From: Adineta vaga
Lineage: Eukaryota; Rotifera
Direction: 5' to 3'
Length of the DNA: 64,000 nucleotides
Assembly (NCBI GenBank): GCA_021613535.1
Contig: CP075492.1
Location: 1,922,001-1,986,000 of the forward strand
In this document: positions 32,213 through 42,587 of the stretch, one piece after another
How positions within the stretch are numbered: the first letter of the stretch is position 1
Layout of the letters: every line of letters begins with the position of its first letter
The notes under the pieces: generated by a model
Database searches by the model: none
The model's input: only the letters and a program-made list of their open reading frames with translations
What the model was told of the DNA's origin: nothing
Translations under genes and position numbers: made by a program

Positions 32213-33192
32213 ATGCGACATATTCGTGAATATGCTCGTCTATTAGATAAGATGTTGTATTTACAATTACAACAAGCATTATGGAAAGAATATTATACTA
32301 TTGGTAGTTTACCAGATGGTGTATGGGCATCTGAAGTACAAGATAAAATCAAGCGTCAAGAGACAGCAAATCATTCTATTTCGATAGATCCATTGTCGTT
32401 TGTTACTCGATATCAGACACAAATCGAAGAACAATTACATACGACAGAAAATGAATTGAATAGACATTTGAATCGTATTACATATGTTATTGGACAGCCG
32501 TCACAAGTTCAACCGATTGATCTATCAGTAATGTTAAAAGCATTTATTCGACGAGGTCAACATAAATTAAATGCTGAATTTGAATGTAAAAAACGATTAC
32601 TTCATTTTGACTATCAAGATCATCGATTGACGAAAGCATTTTTTGATTTAAAACCTACAAGAAAACAAGTATGTGAACAGTTCGAAAGAATTCTTTATTT
32701 GTCTTTGTCTTTGTACAGATTCAATCGGCTAAGAAGATTTGGTCTGCTACAATGAAACAACAAATAGCTGAAGAGCAAATAACAATACTTAAACATCGTA
32801 TATTTGCTAAAATATTACCAAAGACATTCGATTCAATAGATCGATCATTATCTTATGTTAACAGAAGTCTGCAAAATGATAACATCGATAAAGATATACG
32901 AGTAACATTAGCAAATCGTCATGATAAAGTTCTTGGACAGTTTAAATTAGATATCATGTCAATTGATATTTCAATAGCAGAAGCTACAGCACGTGGTCGA
33001 ACACATATAGTGGAACAAGAAAAAGAAAAGTTAATATCAAGTCGACATGCTGAGAATGAAGATGAGACGACAATGCATAATATTATTAATGCTATACAAG
33101 CTCGTCGAGAAAGTATTATTAAACGAGCACAATATATTACCGGATGTAAAGTGTCTTTTTTCGACGAAGCTCCGGCGATGCTTACAAATTAA
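32213..33192 (+). CDS. ORF1 protein of the Athena-like element
   Basis: Predicted exons are 32213-32668 and 32719-33192, with a 50-bp GT-AG intron in phase 0; the frame is also open to an ATG at 32165 inside the hairpin. About 309 residues, highly charged and helical throughout: RHIREYARLLDKMLYLQLQQ near the start and KLISSRHAENEDETTMHNII near the end, consistent with a coiled-coil nucleic-acid-binding ORF1. No enzymatic motif is visible. It lies 44 bp upstream of the RT ORF, on the same strand. It is the only part of the element without an obvious lesion. Confidence 0.6.
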
Positions 33193-33236
33193 AACAATAT
33201 CAAAAGCATCGTCGGAGTAAAACAACAAACTTAATT

Positions 33237-35048
33237 ATGCCTACAACGAATAGTTTACTTCCGTCTTCGGCTATTGTAGAAGTTGCTTCGCCATTTTATC
33301 CAGTACATTTCTTAGTTTTGGCACGAGGACCAAAGTATGTACCGAAGTGTCAAAGTTACTTTGCATTTCGTAATATTGAAGATGTCATTATTCGTGAATA
33401 TGACAGAATGTCAACAATTATCAAGAGGTGTTTAACAGATAATTGTGTATCAGCATCAGATGAACGAGCAAAACTATTTTTTATTTCCTTGAAAAATCTT
33501 CTTGCGGACTTGTACAAAGCCAAATTATCTTCGAAATTATTTCGTCACTGTCGGCAAGAATATAGATTGACAAAAGCTATTCAGCAGAAATTATATTTAA
33601 CACGGCAACAAATTGTTTTACGACGGACGGATAAGAGTAAAGTATTTCATTTGGGCTCATATAATGATTATGAACAGAAAGCATCTATTATGAACAAAAC
33701 TTGTGCTTACGAAGAACTCACCGATGGAAAATGTCAATTAGCTGATAATTTATCATCAGTATTTGCATTACTTGATAGATTATTGAAACGCAAAGCAATT
33801 AATGCTAAGCAATGGTCAACAATGATACCTAATATAAATAAAGTCGAATTAGGACATCTTTATTTCTTCGATGAATGGACCAACGAATAACCTATCGCAT
33901 TTCCTAGATCATCTTATAGGACCGTTATTTGATCATGTAGCAAAAGAAACGACATTTATTAATGGTATTGATCTTGTACGAAAATTAGAACAATATCAAG
34001 AAAATGGTCGTTTATTACCGTCGACTCAGTTTATTACATTTGATGTCGCTGATCTCTATACAATGATACCAAGAAATGGTGCATTAGAGGTATTGGGACG
34101 ATTTCTGGTTAAAATATCGATTGATGCAGTCCTCAAATTGGCTCGTCTTGTATTAGACACAAATTATTTTGTCTATAATAATAAGTATTATCGACAAATC
34201 AAAGGTGGAGCTATGGGTTCAGCATTTACGATGTATTAGCCAATGTCTACATGTTAGAATGGGAACAACCATTGATTGAATTACAATCACAGCAAAGAGA
34301 AATCTATGGAAGGTAAGATATGTATGAATAAACATATAGAAAAGATTTTATCCTCTTTTGTAGATACATCGATGATGTATTCATGACATCGAACATGTCG
34401 ACTGATGTCATAAATGCTAGACTTGATTGGATGAATCAAAAGGATAACAAACATATACAAATTACATATTCAGTTGGTCTTAAAGTTGAATTTCTCGATG
34501 TTCACATTGAGAATCATCATGGTTTATTAAAAACATCAGTCTATCGGAAGCCAGCTGCTGAACCATATATATTACCATATTCATCTGATCATCCTCGGCA
34601 TATACATATGAATATACCTTATGAAGCATTATTAAATGCTGCTCGACTATGTTCAGACGTATATGCATTCGATAAAGAACGATTGGATATTGAAATTAAA
34701 CTTTTATTAAATGGGTATCCTCCACGATTTCTTAAGTATCATTTCAATCGATTGTTTCGACTGAATCAAGTAATGGAAGTCATCACTAAACTAGATGCAC
34801 AACAATATCAAATGTTGCATCAAAACTTATTATATTTACCGACACGACGTGAAAAGAATTATCAACGTCAAACAACAGACAAGAATGATAAATCAATAGA
34901 TAAACTATGGACCAAATATTATGTCTACGAAGGATCGGTTGTTAAAGATGCGCGTGTAATAATAACAGCACTGAGCAATCCATCATTGAATGATTTATTT
35001 GTTCGGAAGAAACCTTCAGCAGCATTATTAACTAAAATGGAATCATAG
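33237..35048 (+). pseudogene. Penelope-like reverse transcriptase (ORF2), with a deletion and a frameshift
   Basis: The frame from ATG 33237 carries the N-terminal region (HLGSYNDYEQKASIMNKTCA, then SVFALLDRLLKRKAINAKQW). It breaks at about 33863, where the segment before SMNGPTNNLSHFLDHLIGPL appears deleted and the frame changes. Motif A (FITFDVADLYTMIP) and motif B (QIKGGAMGSAF) follow. A second single-base shift at about 34231 precedes LANVYMLEWEQPLIELQSQQ. A 51-bp intron (34313-34363) then joins motif C (YIDDVFM) and the long region VEFLDVHIENHHGLLKTSVY to YPPRFLKYHFNRLFR. The catalytic Asp pair is intact but two lesions prevent a full product. No GIY-YIG domain follows. Confidence 0.8.
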
Positions 35049-35271
35049 TCGTCGTCATCCAGGATCGTATCAGAAGAAGAAACTAAATATGAACTATAGA
35101 ACTAAATAAGACTCTTCTCGTTTTAATCGTCTTGTTTTTTTAATATGAGTCTTTCTAGTATAGTTGTTAAACTGATGTAGAATAAAATCATTTGTATGCA
35201 TGGACATGCTCAACTCTTCATATGTTTACTACATGTTCTAGATTTCAAAAATAAATATCTAACCATCAAAG

Positions 35272-35990
35272 ATGCCTTGTCATAAGAAAGGTTCTGAAAA
35301 GGAATCATACCAAGGAGAAGAAATGCAACTGATACAGTGGTCACTGTATTAGATCATAATAAACAACCTGATTCAGCTGAGGAAGTGGCCAGTCGATCAT
35401 CTTCTGCCTTGAAACGACATGAAGAAACGCCACAACATCAAGGCACATCACCTGAGCCAACTCTATCAGGTCAAGCCTCACCGTCGAGATATGCGTCAGC
35501 AAAACAAGGTCAAAACGTAAGATCATTTTCTATTCTATATAAATTCGAATATTAAAGTCGCGTATATATTTTTCTGTATGCAGGATACTCCATTAGTCAC
35601 AGCCAATAGTGAATTCTTTTATACGCCAATATATCGACGATACTTTGGTTTGACTCCGCCAAATCCACGGCTAAATAATCATCGATTATTAGAGGACTAT
35701 ATTGACTGGTATATTAATGTATACATGGAAGAAGAACTGCCGTGGCAATGGGTATGGGAAAAGAGAACTAATAGAAAGAAAATCGTGAGAATAAATGCAT
35801 TTTCTTCTTGTCTAGATCAATGTTGGCAATGCCAAAGAAAGAGTTGAACAAGGCGAAAAAGAAGCAGAAGAAGAAGCAGAAAAATTCGCTTCGCCTTCAA
35901 GAACTACAAAAGAGAAAAAATAAGACACTTAGTCGAAGTAAACAATCAAATGGACAATCTTCAAAGAGACTTTGGTTTTTTCTGTCGTGA
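35272..35990 (+). CDS. Third, unknown unit downstream of the RT
   Basis: A frame around 35337-35516 (DHNKQPDSAEEVASRSSSAL) joins by GTAAGA...TGCAG (phase 0) to 35584, reading TPIYRRYFGLTPPNPRLNNH and DYIDWYINVYMEEELPWQWV. A possible very short (about 31-bp) intron at ~35784 leads into a Lys/Glu-rich tail in which two frames are open. The start is unclear: ATG 35272 is out of frame with the main part. Function is not recognised. Its position suggests an accessory ORF of the Athena-like element, but it could be an adjacent gene. Confidence 0.4.
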
Positions 35991-36236
35991 TAGTCTCTAT
36001 TTGATTTCTTCCGCTTAATAAAAATGAGATGACAAGATGCAGAGACTTTCATATGCATAGCACACTACATAAAAACGAAGCAAATCGAGGTGAAGGCAAT
36101 ACTGTCCTTGGCAATGTAAAGCCGACCGGTTCCTTAGTCTATACTCCTACACTATCAGCTGTTGCCTACTGATCCTTGATCTACTCATACAGTTGAAGAC
36201 CTCAATACATAATATTTCGACAATGCATCAGTTCAC

Positions 36237-36530
36237 TTAGCAATAAAACATATATATTAGTAAACAAAAAACAGTCTTCATGAGTCCTAAAAACAACCGG
36301 TCATGGTAGCTCGAATTCTCGCGGTCAATCAGTATATATTCATCATGCAAACTGAATGACCTCATCACCAGAGAAATTGAAAGCCATCTGATGATACCTA
36401 TGAGCAAGGTCGAAACCGGTTTTGCATAGTACATGCAAACAGATCGATGTTTAAAAAAGCCCCACATGTAATAAAAGAGACATCCAAAGAAAAAAGAACT
36501 CTCATACATAATTTCTTGTGAGACATTCAC
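36237..36530 (-). CDS. Poss. exon of a multi-membrane-span protein
   Basis: The frame has no early well-placed start. It reads SSFFFGCLFYYMWGFFKHRS, YYAKPVSTLLIGIIRWLSIS and a hydrophobic end. The AKPVSTLLIGII segment loosely recalls the KP-x-TA motif of TMEM184/organic-solute-transporter-alpha proteins, but not enough to name it. The codon composition is protein-like. It may be one exon of a minus-strand gene. Confidence 0.25.
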   Translation of the reverse strand: MNVSQEIMYESSFFFGCLFYYMWGFFKHRSVCMYYAKPVSTLLIGIIRWLSISLVMRSFSLHDEYILIDRENSSYHDRLFLGLMKTVFCLLIYMFYC

Positions 36531-36844
36531 GCGATACCTTACATAAACAATACTCGTTCCTCCACTCGCTACGCCTCAAGCGAGAGTAACAGTGACCTAA
36601 ATCATAACTTATTTGAATATAACGTCATACGAGAAATCAACAGCAGAATCAGCATACGTCAACTAGACCGAATATCGGAAGATGTAGGTTCGAGTCCTGC
36701 TCTGTTTCTATGATCCTTTTTCAATAGGTTTCTCGTACTTATTGACGCCTATCTGTGGATACATTCTAATCAAACATTAAAAGAGTTTCGTCGTGGACAA
36801 GTCTTAAAGATCAATAATTAGAAGTCTTTCTACTTTTATTTCAA
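36531..36844. other. Intergenic with a tRNA-like T-arm
   Basis: At 36684-36708 GTAGG-TTCGAGT-CCTGC forms a perfect T-arm/B-box, followed by CTGTT that could pair with AACAG at ~36642 and by a T5 run at 36715. No D-arm is recognisable, so this is at best a tRNA-derived remnant. Confidence 0.3.
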
Positions 36845-36862
36845 ACACACCCACACCCTCAA
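36845..36862. repeat. Single telomere-like arm fused to a coding frame
   Basis: CACACCCACACCCTCAA on the plus strand (TTGAGGGTGTGGGTGTG on the minus). It supplies the last codons and leads to the stop of the zinc-finger frame at 36863. Confidence 0.75.
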
Positions 36863-37123
36863 TGACGATGATTGTTCATTCTCGTTCAATGTAGAATCCA
36901 TTGGTACATCACAACTATTCAACAAATCATGATGATATCGATTCAGGTGACTACGATAACTCTCAAAACTGGTGTAGGCTGAATCACAACCAGGATTTAA
37001 TCGACAACGAATATTAAAAAGTACATCATTTCGATGATTTGAACGAATATGCTTATATAGATTTACAAATGCAATAAAAGGTTGATTATTTGGACAAAGG
37101 GGACAAAAATAAGAACCAGACAT
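36863..37123 (-). pseudogene. C2H2 zinc-finger protein, truncated
   Basis: From ATG 37123 the frame reads MSGSYFCPLCPNNQPFIAFV then LYKHIRSNH, a C2H2 finger. A second finger-like unit follows, CRLNPGCDSAYTSFESYRSH then LNRYHH. After NENEQSSS the sequence becomes the telomere-like arm (LRVWVCLK) and stops. Two N-terminal C2H2 fingers followed by an acidic linker are common at the start of bdelloid transposon-derived proteins, which continue for hundreds of residues; here everything downstream is missing. It would bind nucleic acid if expressed. Confidence 0.6.
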
Positions 37124-37689
37124 TTTTAGTTACCTTTAAATTGTTTGATTATATCCGAGCTTGACATAAATGATGATAACCATTTTAATACATCTTCACA
37201 TTTTATATCACATAGATTCATAGTTTTTTTGTAATTATTTAACAATCAATGGATGAATTAGAAGTAAATTTTTGTTTATCTGAAAAAAATAAAATAAAAT
37301 GAGAATAGATGAAGACATTATAAACGAAAGTCTTGTAATTTACAGTAAGACAAAGAACAAATGTAAAATCGGTCATTTAAAACTTTGATCACTGTCATAG
37401 GTATCAGCATCAAAAGGCGACATCATATTTGATCTTGAATACAACATAAAGAAAAAAAACAAAAAAAAACAGCGGTGGACAAGCACACGAACATTGGATA
37501 AATGAATAACCCAATAAGAGAATGCTTTAGATATCACTGATAGTGAACAACATAAACGAGTTTGAATAATCTACCCGTGAGTCATCCTTATAGAACATTC
37601 TATTCGACAAACCATATTATGTTAGATTATACTCTGTTTTATCTGCAAAATTATATTTTATCAGTCATAATTTAGTATATAAAGAAACG
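37124..37689. other. Intergenic, nothing recognised
   Basis: AT-rich and A-tract-rich sequence without a coding frame. Confidence 0.4.
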
Positions 37690-37932
37690 GTATGATACAG
37701 AACCTTTTTTCAACATCCTGAACCATGTGTTATACATAAAGGTTCCTTAGAAAAATCGTTGGTGTGGCATAGAACCTCTTTCAACATCCCGAACCATTTT
37801 GAAATCCATCACAGTTCTTTAAATCATGCAGAACCTTTTTATAGTTTTTTGATAACAGAGTAAAACCTTAAAAGGTTTTCGACGTTCGCTAAAACTATTA
37901 ATAGTTTACTATGACCCGTTTTTTTACAGAGA
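37690..37932. mobile_element. Remnant of the CACTSTAAAAAAA-ended element family
   Basis: GAACCTTTTTT/AAAGGTTCC motifs alternate through the segment, and it ends CGTTTTTTTACAGAG, close to the complement of the CACTGTAAAAAAA end seen at 42748. The left end is not found. Confidence 0.45.
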
Positions 37933-37943
37933 ACAGAACGCTA

Positions 37944-38125
37944 GGGGGGGGGGGGGGAAGCGCTACTTGAATGCTCCAATACTTCGCTCATACTCCATTG
38001 TACTCCATCTCTACTATAGAAAGAGAAAACAGTCGATATTGCAGTTTTACAAAATATGTTGGAGTACGAGTGGAGTAGGATGGAGTAAAGCTGGAGTATT
38101 AGTGGAGTATTGGAGTATTGCTTTT
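37944..38125. repeat. G14 homopolymer and GGAGTA-type inverted repeat
   Basis: A run of 14 G at 37944-37957 is followed by CTCCAATACTTCGCTCATAC and TACTCC units (37974-38015). Complementary GGAGTAGGATGGAGTAAAGC and GGAGTATTGGAGTATTGC units follow at 38070-38120. It lies 58 bp upstream of the next gene's first Met. Confidence 0.7.
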
Positions 38126-38182
38126 TTCCCCATTGACAGAACGTCAATATAGTTGAGTAACTTGATTGACAGGTATATCTAT

Positions 38183-39724
38183 ATGAAAAACTTCACAAGT
38201 CATGCTCATGAAGCTCACTCATTGACAGTTGCCATGTCTTTATCTTCATCTTGCACGGGAATCGACGACAAACTCCATCGAAGTTGTTCATATGCCGAGC
38301 AAGTTCCTCAACGATCCCGCCGTAAGCTCTATTTTTGCTGTAAATTAATCTCTTCCATCTTAATCCCATTAATGATTGGTGTCTTTACCCTCATCACAAC
38401 CATGCGAGAACTCGACTCCAGTCGACAAGCACGTGAAAATGATCTGACCATTGCTGTCTACCACAATGAACAGGACAAATCTCTCGCTGAAGAATTACGA
38501 CAAGAAAATGTCTTCGATCAATATCTTCGTGACATCGCCGAACTTGTCCAAACCAAAGCCATTCGAAATCTCACCGAAAATGATTTCATCTTAGCTCGTG
38601 CAAAAACTCTAACCACATTTCGACAAATCAATATCCGTCGCAAAGAATATCTCATCGAATTTCTCTATGAGAATCAGTTAATCAAAACGAATTCTTTACG
38701 TGAAGGATTGATGTTAGATTTAAATGGTCTTAACTTGAACAATTTGACCTTTCATTCATCAGCAAGTCATTCAAAATTCAAGAAATCGTTGAATTTCCGT
38801 TTTCTTTGTTTGAAAAATGTCTTATTAATCAATGCCTCTTTTACAAATATCGATTTGTCGGATGCACGTTTCGAAAGCTCCATCTTGTCTCACAGTAACT
38901 TCAGTCATACTAAACTCAAACGTGCCAATTTTGCCAACTGTGTCTTGGATCATGCTGATTTTACGGATACATTGCTTGTTTCGGTGAATTTTACGGGTGC
39001 AAATGTAAATCAGTCCAATATCTCTCTGTCAGGTTCAGGAAACATTCTGACCAATATGATTTTTCCCAATGGGACACATCAGGCAACATTAATCAGACAA
39101 AATTTACTTCGAAATGGAAACAAAGAAACTTGTTCGGCGACAAATTCATCATCGACAACCACCCGACGACCTGTACCGAATCCGGCGTTTCCACCATTGG
39201 CACGTCCTCAGACAGGATCTGGCTTGAATCACTGGTATGAATATTTGCCGAAAAAGACTTATCTCACGATGATCAATGGTCGATGTATGTTTGCGAGTCA
39301 AGCACAACTAGCTAAACTGAAAAGAGAACTTGACGTGACTCATTATGCATTTTTAATTGATGCTCATCGAGCTCAGTACGATGTATCGGCATTTCTTGGG
39401 AGTACAAATGGAAATCAATCAAATGCTTACAGCAATTTGAAAATATACTTTTACAAATCGAACGATATTTTATCGCAAGTCAGTCTAGGTAAAGAATGTT
39501 CTCTCCAAGGGAAAAGTTTTGCTCATTCGATTTTCATAGGTTTTTCTAAAGATGGGCATCATCCAAATTCAACTGCTTATCAACAGTGGTCGTCGACTGG
39601 TCTTATTCCAAGAGAAACACGTTTGATCCAATTTGTTCTTACGTTCCATCAATCAAGTATCGAACAGACAAATCTACCTATTGCAAATGATATACAGTTT
39701 GATATCGAAACCAAAATAGATTAA
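38183..39724 (+). CDS. Membrane-anchored pentapeptide-repeat protein
   Basis: The frame is open from TTG 38153; the first ATGs are at 38183 and 38234, giving 513 or 496 residues. One membrane segment lies near the N-terminus (LISSILIPLMIGVFTLITTM). Pentapeptide repeats of the A(N/D)LXX type follow, about residues 175-265: LNLNNLTF, INASFTNIDLSDARFESSIL, HSNFSHTKLKRANFANCVLD and LLVSVNFTGANVNQSNI. These fold as a right-handed quadrilateral beta-helix. A Pro/Ser/Thr linker precedes a C-terminal domain starting NHWYEYLPKKTYLTMINGRC that I do not recognise. The same architecture is frequent in bdelloid genomes. The role is unknown; location is likely plasma or internal membrane with most of the protein on one side. 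It is intronless. Confidence 0.75.
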   Translation: MKNFTSHAHEAHSLTVAMSLSSSCTGIDDKLHRSCSYAEQVPQRSRRKLYFCCKLISSILIPLMIGVFTLITTMRELDSSRQARENDLTIAVYHNEQDKSLAEELRQENVFDQYLRDIAELVQTKAIRNLTENDFILARAKTLTTFRQINIRRKEYLIEFLYENQLIKTNSLREGLMLDLNGLNLNNLTFHSSASHSKFKKSLNFRFLCLKNVLLINASFTNIDLSDARFESSILSHSNFSHTKLKRANFANCVLDHADFTDTLLVSVNFTGANVNQSNISLSGSGNILTNMIFPNGTHQATLIRQNLLRNGNKETCSATNSSSTTTRRPVPNPAFPPLARPQTGSGLNHWYEYLPKKTYLTMINGRCMFASQAQLAKLKRELDVTHYAFLIDAHRAQYDVSAFLGSTNGNQSNAYSNLKIYFYKSNDILSQVSLGKECSLQGKSFAHSIFIGFSKDGHHPNSTAYQQWSSTGLIPRETRLIQFVLTFHQSSIEQTNLPIANDIQFDIETKID

Positions 39725-40312
39725 AACACTTGTTCGTTTCGAATAAATACGATTGGTATGAACAGATTCATTATCGTGAATGACAATGAAACTGTTATCA
39801 ATCTCTATATGCAACAGACAAACGAGATTAACACTTTCATAAGTTTACATTGCTATTATTATTACTATAAACAGTTGATCTTCTCATTGAACCAATAATT
39901 CATTCATGTTCGTGAAGAAATGTGTGGGTGAGGGTAGTAATCTCTTTTCTATGCACACCCACACCCACACCCACCCCACCGTTTCTTCGTTACACGAGGA
40001 AACAAAACCTTAGAACTTAGAAACGCAGATTCAAAATTGTCATAGGATTTTTAAAGTTCTTTCATAGTTAGTGTCATAATAGAAGCAGAGATAAGAACTC
40101 GCAAAGAAAAGCACCGACGTAATATCGTTTACCTGTGTATGCTGTGGCATACAATTCTCAAGAAGAGAGAGTGCTCGCGAGAAATAAGTTAACGTTATCT
40201 ACCTATGACATCTAAGAACTGCTTATCACAACTCGAAGAGGAAAATAGTTTCGTCATTCATTCCTCTAACAACTGACTTATAGGTACCATCCGTTGCGGC
40301 GCATTTTCATTG
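39725..40312. other. Intergenic with one telomere-like hairpin
   Basis: Only the hairpin at 39921 is recognisable. Confidence 0.4.
39921..39977. repeat. Telomere-like hairpin
   Basis: TGTGTGGGTGAGGGT, loop AGTAATCTCTTTTCTATG, then CACACCCACACCCACACCCA. The loop carries the TCTCTTTTCTAT motif also seen at 6844 and 25504. Confidence 0.8.
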
Positions 40313-41230
40313 ATGTATTCTCTGATCCTTACTCTCCTAATCTTCACACTTCTACCGCTTCTAACTCACTCTATCCAATGTTATTCATGCCACGACGTAC
40401 TGTACGTCACAGGGACAATTTCAACATTCACTGCCGAGAAATTGGAATCCTTATTAACAGCAAGCAACTGTAAAACAACATTGACTTCAAATGTTTCTCG
40501 TCATTTTTGTGCTACCTACTTAACCATTTCGAATACCTCCTCCGTGCCGATATCTACTACTGGCTTATTCTATAGCGCAGACTCCATTGAAACGACGTCT
40601 ACAGATCGAACTGATACAGAGATACGTTTGAAATTTGAAGCAAATTACACAAGCACCGATGCAATGAGCTTTTATCGAATGGATTATGAATACTATTGTT
40701 ACACTGACAAATGTAACAGTGTAGAAAATATGAAACGAGTTCTGCTAGGCGCACCATTTAGCTTCCATTTCGAACAATTTATGCAAGAGTTGCACAATCC
40801 AGCAGCTGGTCCCTTGCGACAGGTTTCAAGCTATGTCACTGGACCACCGACATATTGCGGCACTTCGACTTCGTGTACATTTCCGCCGCCCTCAAATGAA
40901 TCGAATTGTATTCAAGCTAGAGCAATAACCTGTCAACACCAAATGTGTGGCGGATGTAGCAGCCTAGTGAATCAGACAAGTAATACTTTAGGTTATTTTC
41001 ATCACGTTGAATTCCTTACAGTGGAAAATAGAAGTTTGACATCTTTATTTTATACTTATCTGTGCGATATAGACAACTGTAATAGTGAAGAGAAACAGAA
41101 GCTGATTCGATCGATGTCATTTAGTTTTGATTTTAACAAATTTGAAGATAATGGGAATGGCAGTGCTGGCCTAGTTCGTGCAAGTTATGTTGGATTGGTT
41201 AGTCTCCTATTGTGTTTGATCTTTCATTAG
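40313..41230 (+). CDS. Secreted, probably GPI-anchored Ly6/uPAR-like protein
   Basis: ATG 40313 (a TTG just before it is ignored) gives 305 residues. A signal peptide is clear (LILTLLIFTLLPLLTHS) before QCYSCHDV. Two three-finger-like units are visible. The first runs from CYSC to YYCYTDKCN, the second from TYCGTSTSCTF through CQHQMCGGCSS to YLCDIDNCN; the closing CxxxxCN is the hallmark of Ly6/uPAR domains. About six NxS/T sites suggest glycosylation. The C-terminus is a hydrophobic tail (ASYVGLVSLLLCLIF) without basic residues after it, as in GPI-anchored proteins. A cell-surface binding or signalling role is inferred; the ligand is unknown. Intronless. Confidence 0.75.
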   Translation: MYSLILTLLIFTLLPLLTHSIQCYSCHDVLYVTGTISTFTAEKLESLLTASNCKTTLTSNVSRHFCATYLTISNTSSVPISTTGLFYSADSIETTSTDRTDTEIRLKFEANYTSTDAMSFYRMDYEYYCYTDKCNSVENMKRVLLGAPFSFHFEQFMQELHNPAAGPLRQVSSYVTGPPTYCGTSTSCTFPPPSNESNCIQARAITCQHQMCGGCSSLVNQTSNTLGYFHHVEFLTVENRSLTSLFYTYLCDIDNCNSEEKQKLIRSMSFSFDFNKFEDNGNGSAGLVRASYVGLVSLLLCLIFH

Positions 41231-41836
41231 TATACGTGAACACGAATTCATTTCAGATGCTTTTCTCGTTGCAGTGAAATGCGTCTGACTTTATAATTCT
41301 AAAACAATAAATTCGAGTTTCTCTCACGACTCTTGGTCAATTAGATTCACTTTTTTCGCTGTGCCGGTGGATGTGGGTGACTGAAGAGAAAAAGGACACC
41401 CCCACACCCTTCGAATTATACGATAGGCTTGGTAGTGTGAACATAAAGCTAAAACCTGTTCGGGACTGTGTCGACGAGAAATACTGAAAAAAGCTTCGAA
41501 TCACGATGTATATCTAGAACAATCATTTAAACGATTTGCTTGTACGTTAATCTTCGATATTAATACGAGCATCGCTGACACCTCAATCCCAATAAAAAAA
41601 TATCAGTACAAAATGTTTCAGACGAAATTTCTCGCTTCCTTTCTGTACTGTATTATTGACCTACTGCGAATCGACATTTAGCATTCAGACTGGTTCAGTG
41701 ATAGTAGTAAGAATCGAGTCGTCAATCACAAGTGTTTGCATCGTGTTTCTCCTAATATTACCAGTACATATCATAAATTCGATTGTACAGCTTTGTTTCT
41801 TTGTCTAAATGAACTTTGAGACTGTATGTATCTCTC
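41231..41836. other. Intergenic with one telomere-like hairpin
   Basis: AATAAA at about 41307 is a plausible poly(A) signal of the preceding gene. Otherwise only the hairpin at 41366 is recognised. Confidence 0.4.
41366..41410. repeat. Telomere-like hairpin
   Basis: CGGTGGATGTGGGTG, loop ACTGAAGAGAAAAAGGA, then CACCCCCACACCCT. Confidence 0.7.
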
Positions 41837-42248
41837 CTACACTGATTCGGCTTCCATTCGATTTATTTTAGACACTGATGAGCTCGACTTGTTTCGTTGA
41901 GTAAATTTCTTTTTCTTACCCTCATTAATAGACACAAATAAACTATGTTTCGTATTGTACTCTCGCAGAGACGATCCTGACAGACTCTTCTTGCTTAGTT
42001 TGAAGAAAGAATCGACGACGGCGTTTCTCTGGTAGTACGGATCATAGCGACGCAAAAACTCGAAGATTTTTTTTCTCAGGACCATCTGTTTTTATATCAA
42101 TATTCATTGAATTCCCTAAACAACGACAAAACAGGAATTCGGTTTTTCTTCTCCCGTTGAGATTTCTCTCCTCATCATGGCATGTTAATGTGAAATTAAA
42201 TATTGTTCTCCTTGTTTGAACAGCAGAATTTTTCTCAAAAAAACTCAT
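41837..42248 (-). pseudogene. Unknown ~135-residue protein with a homopolymer frameshift
   Basis: From ATG 42248 the minus strand reads MSFFEKNSAVQTRRTIFNFT, then FLFCRCLGNSMNIDIKTDG. At an A8 run (about 42066-42073) the sensible reading moves to another frame: IFEFLRRYDPYYQRNAVVDS through SLSGSSLREYNTKHSLFVSI to a Lys/Ser-rich tail ending at 41837. Both halves are basic and soluble. The break in a homopolymer could be a real mutation or an assembly error. No family recognised. Confidence 0.4.
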
Positions 42249-42587
42249 TTATTAAGCAGATGTTTCTAAGGGTGAAATGCTTGTTGCCTGATCTCTTTTC
42301 TGATTTTGGTTGGATCTCAGATTGACAAAGTGTTCAATTTCAGATCAAAGTCTAATATGAAGCAGAACACAATAGAATTGTTTTAAGTAGTGTATCACAA
42401 AGAAGAAATTAAATCATCATCTGGCTTTTTTCCGAACTCTTTCAGACAAAAGTTACCCATTCGAACACAGTACAACGATCCAACACTCAATCAAGAACCT
42501 TGTACGGGTTTTGTGAATAGCAAATACATGAGAAAATACTTTCTTCGATTGTAGATGTGAACATTTTCGAAGCAAAAACATGTCAAA

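Larger units (their letters stand above)
32204..35990 (+). mobile_element. Athena-like Penelope retroelement, endonuclease-deficient, damaged
   Basis: Three consecutive coding units on one strand: ORF1 (32213-33192), an RT-like ORF2 (33237-35048) and a third unit (about 35272-35990). The RT carries the YIDD motif and the long C-terminal region typical of Penelope-like elements, but no GIY-YIG endonuclease follows it. This matches Athena elements, which are known to attach to bdelloid telomeres. C-rich CCCACA-type sequence adjoins the 5' end. The right boundary is not defined; the next C-rich tract in the same orientation is at 36845. Confidence 0.7.
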
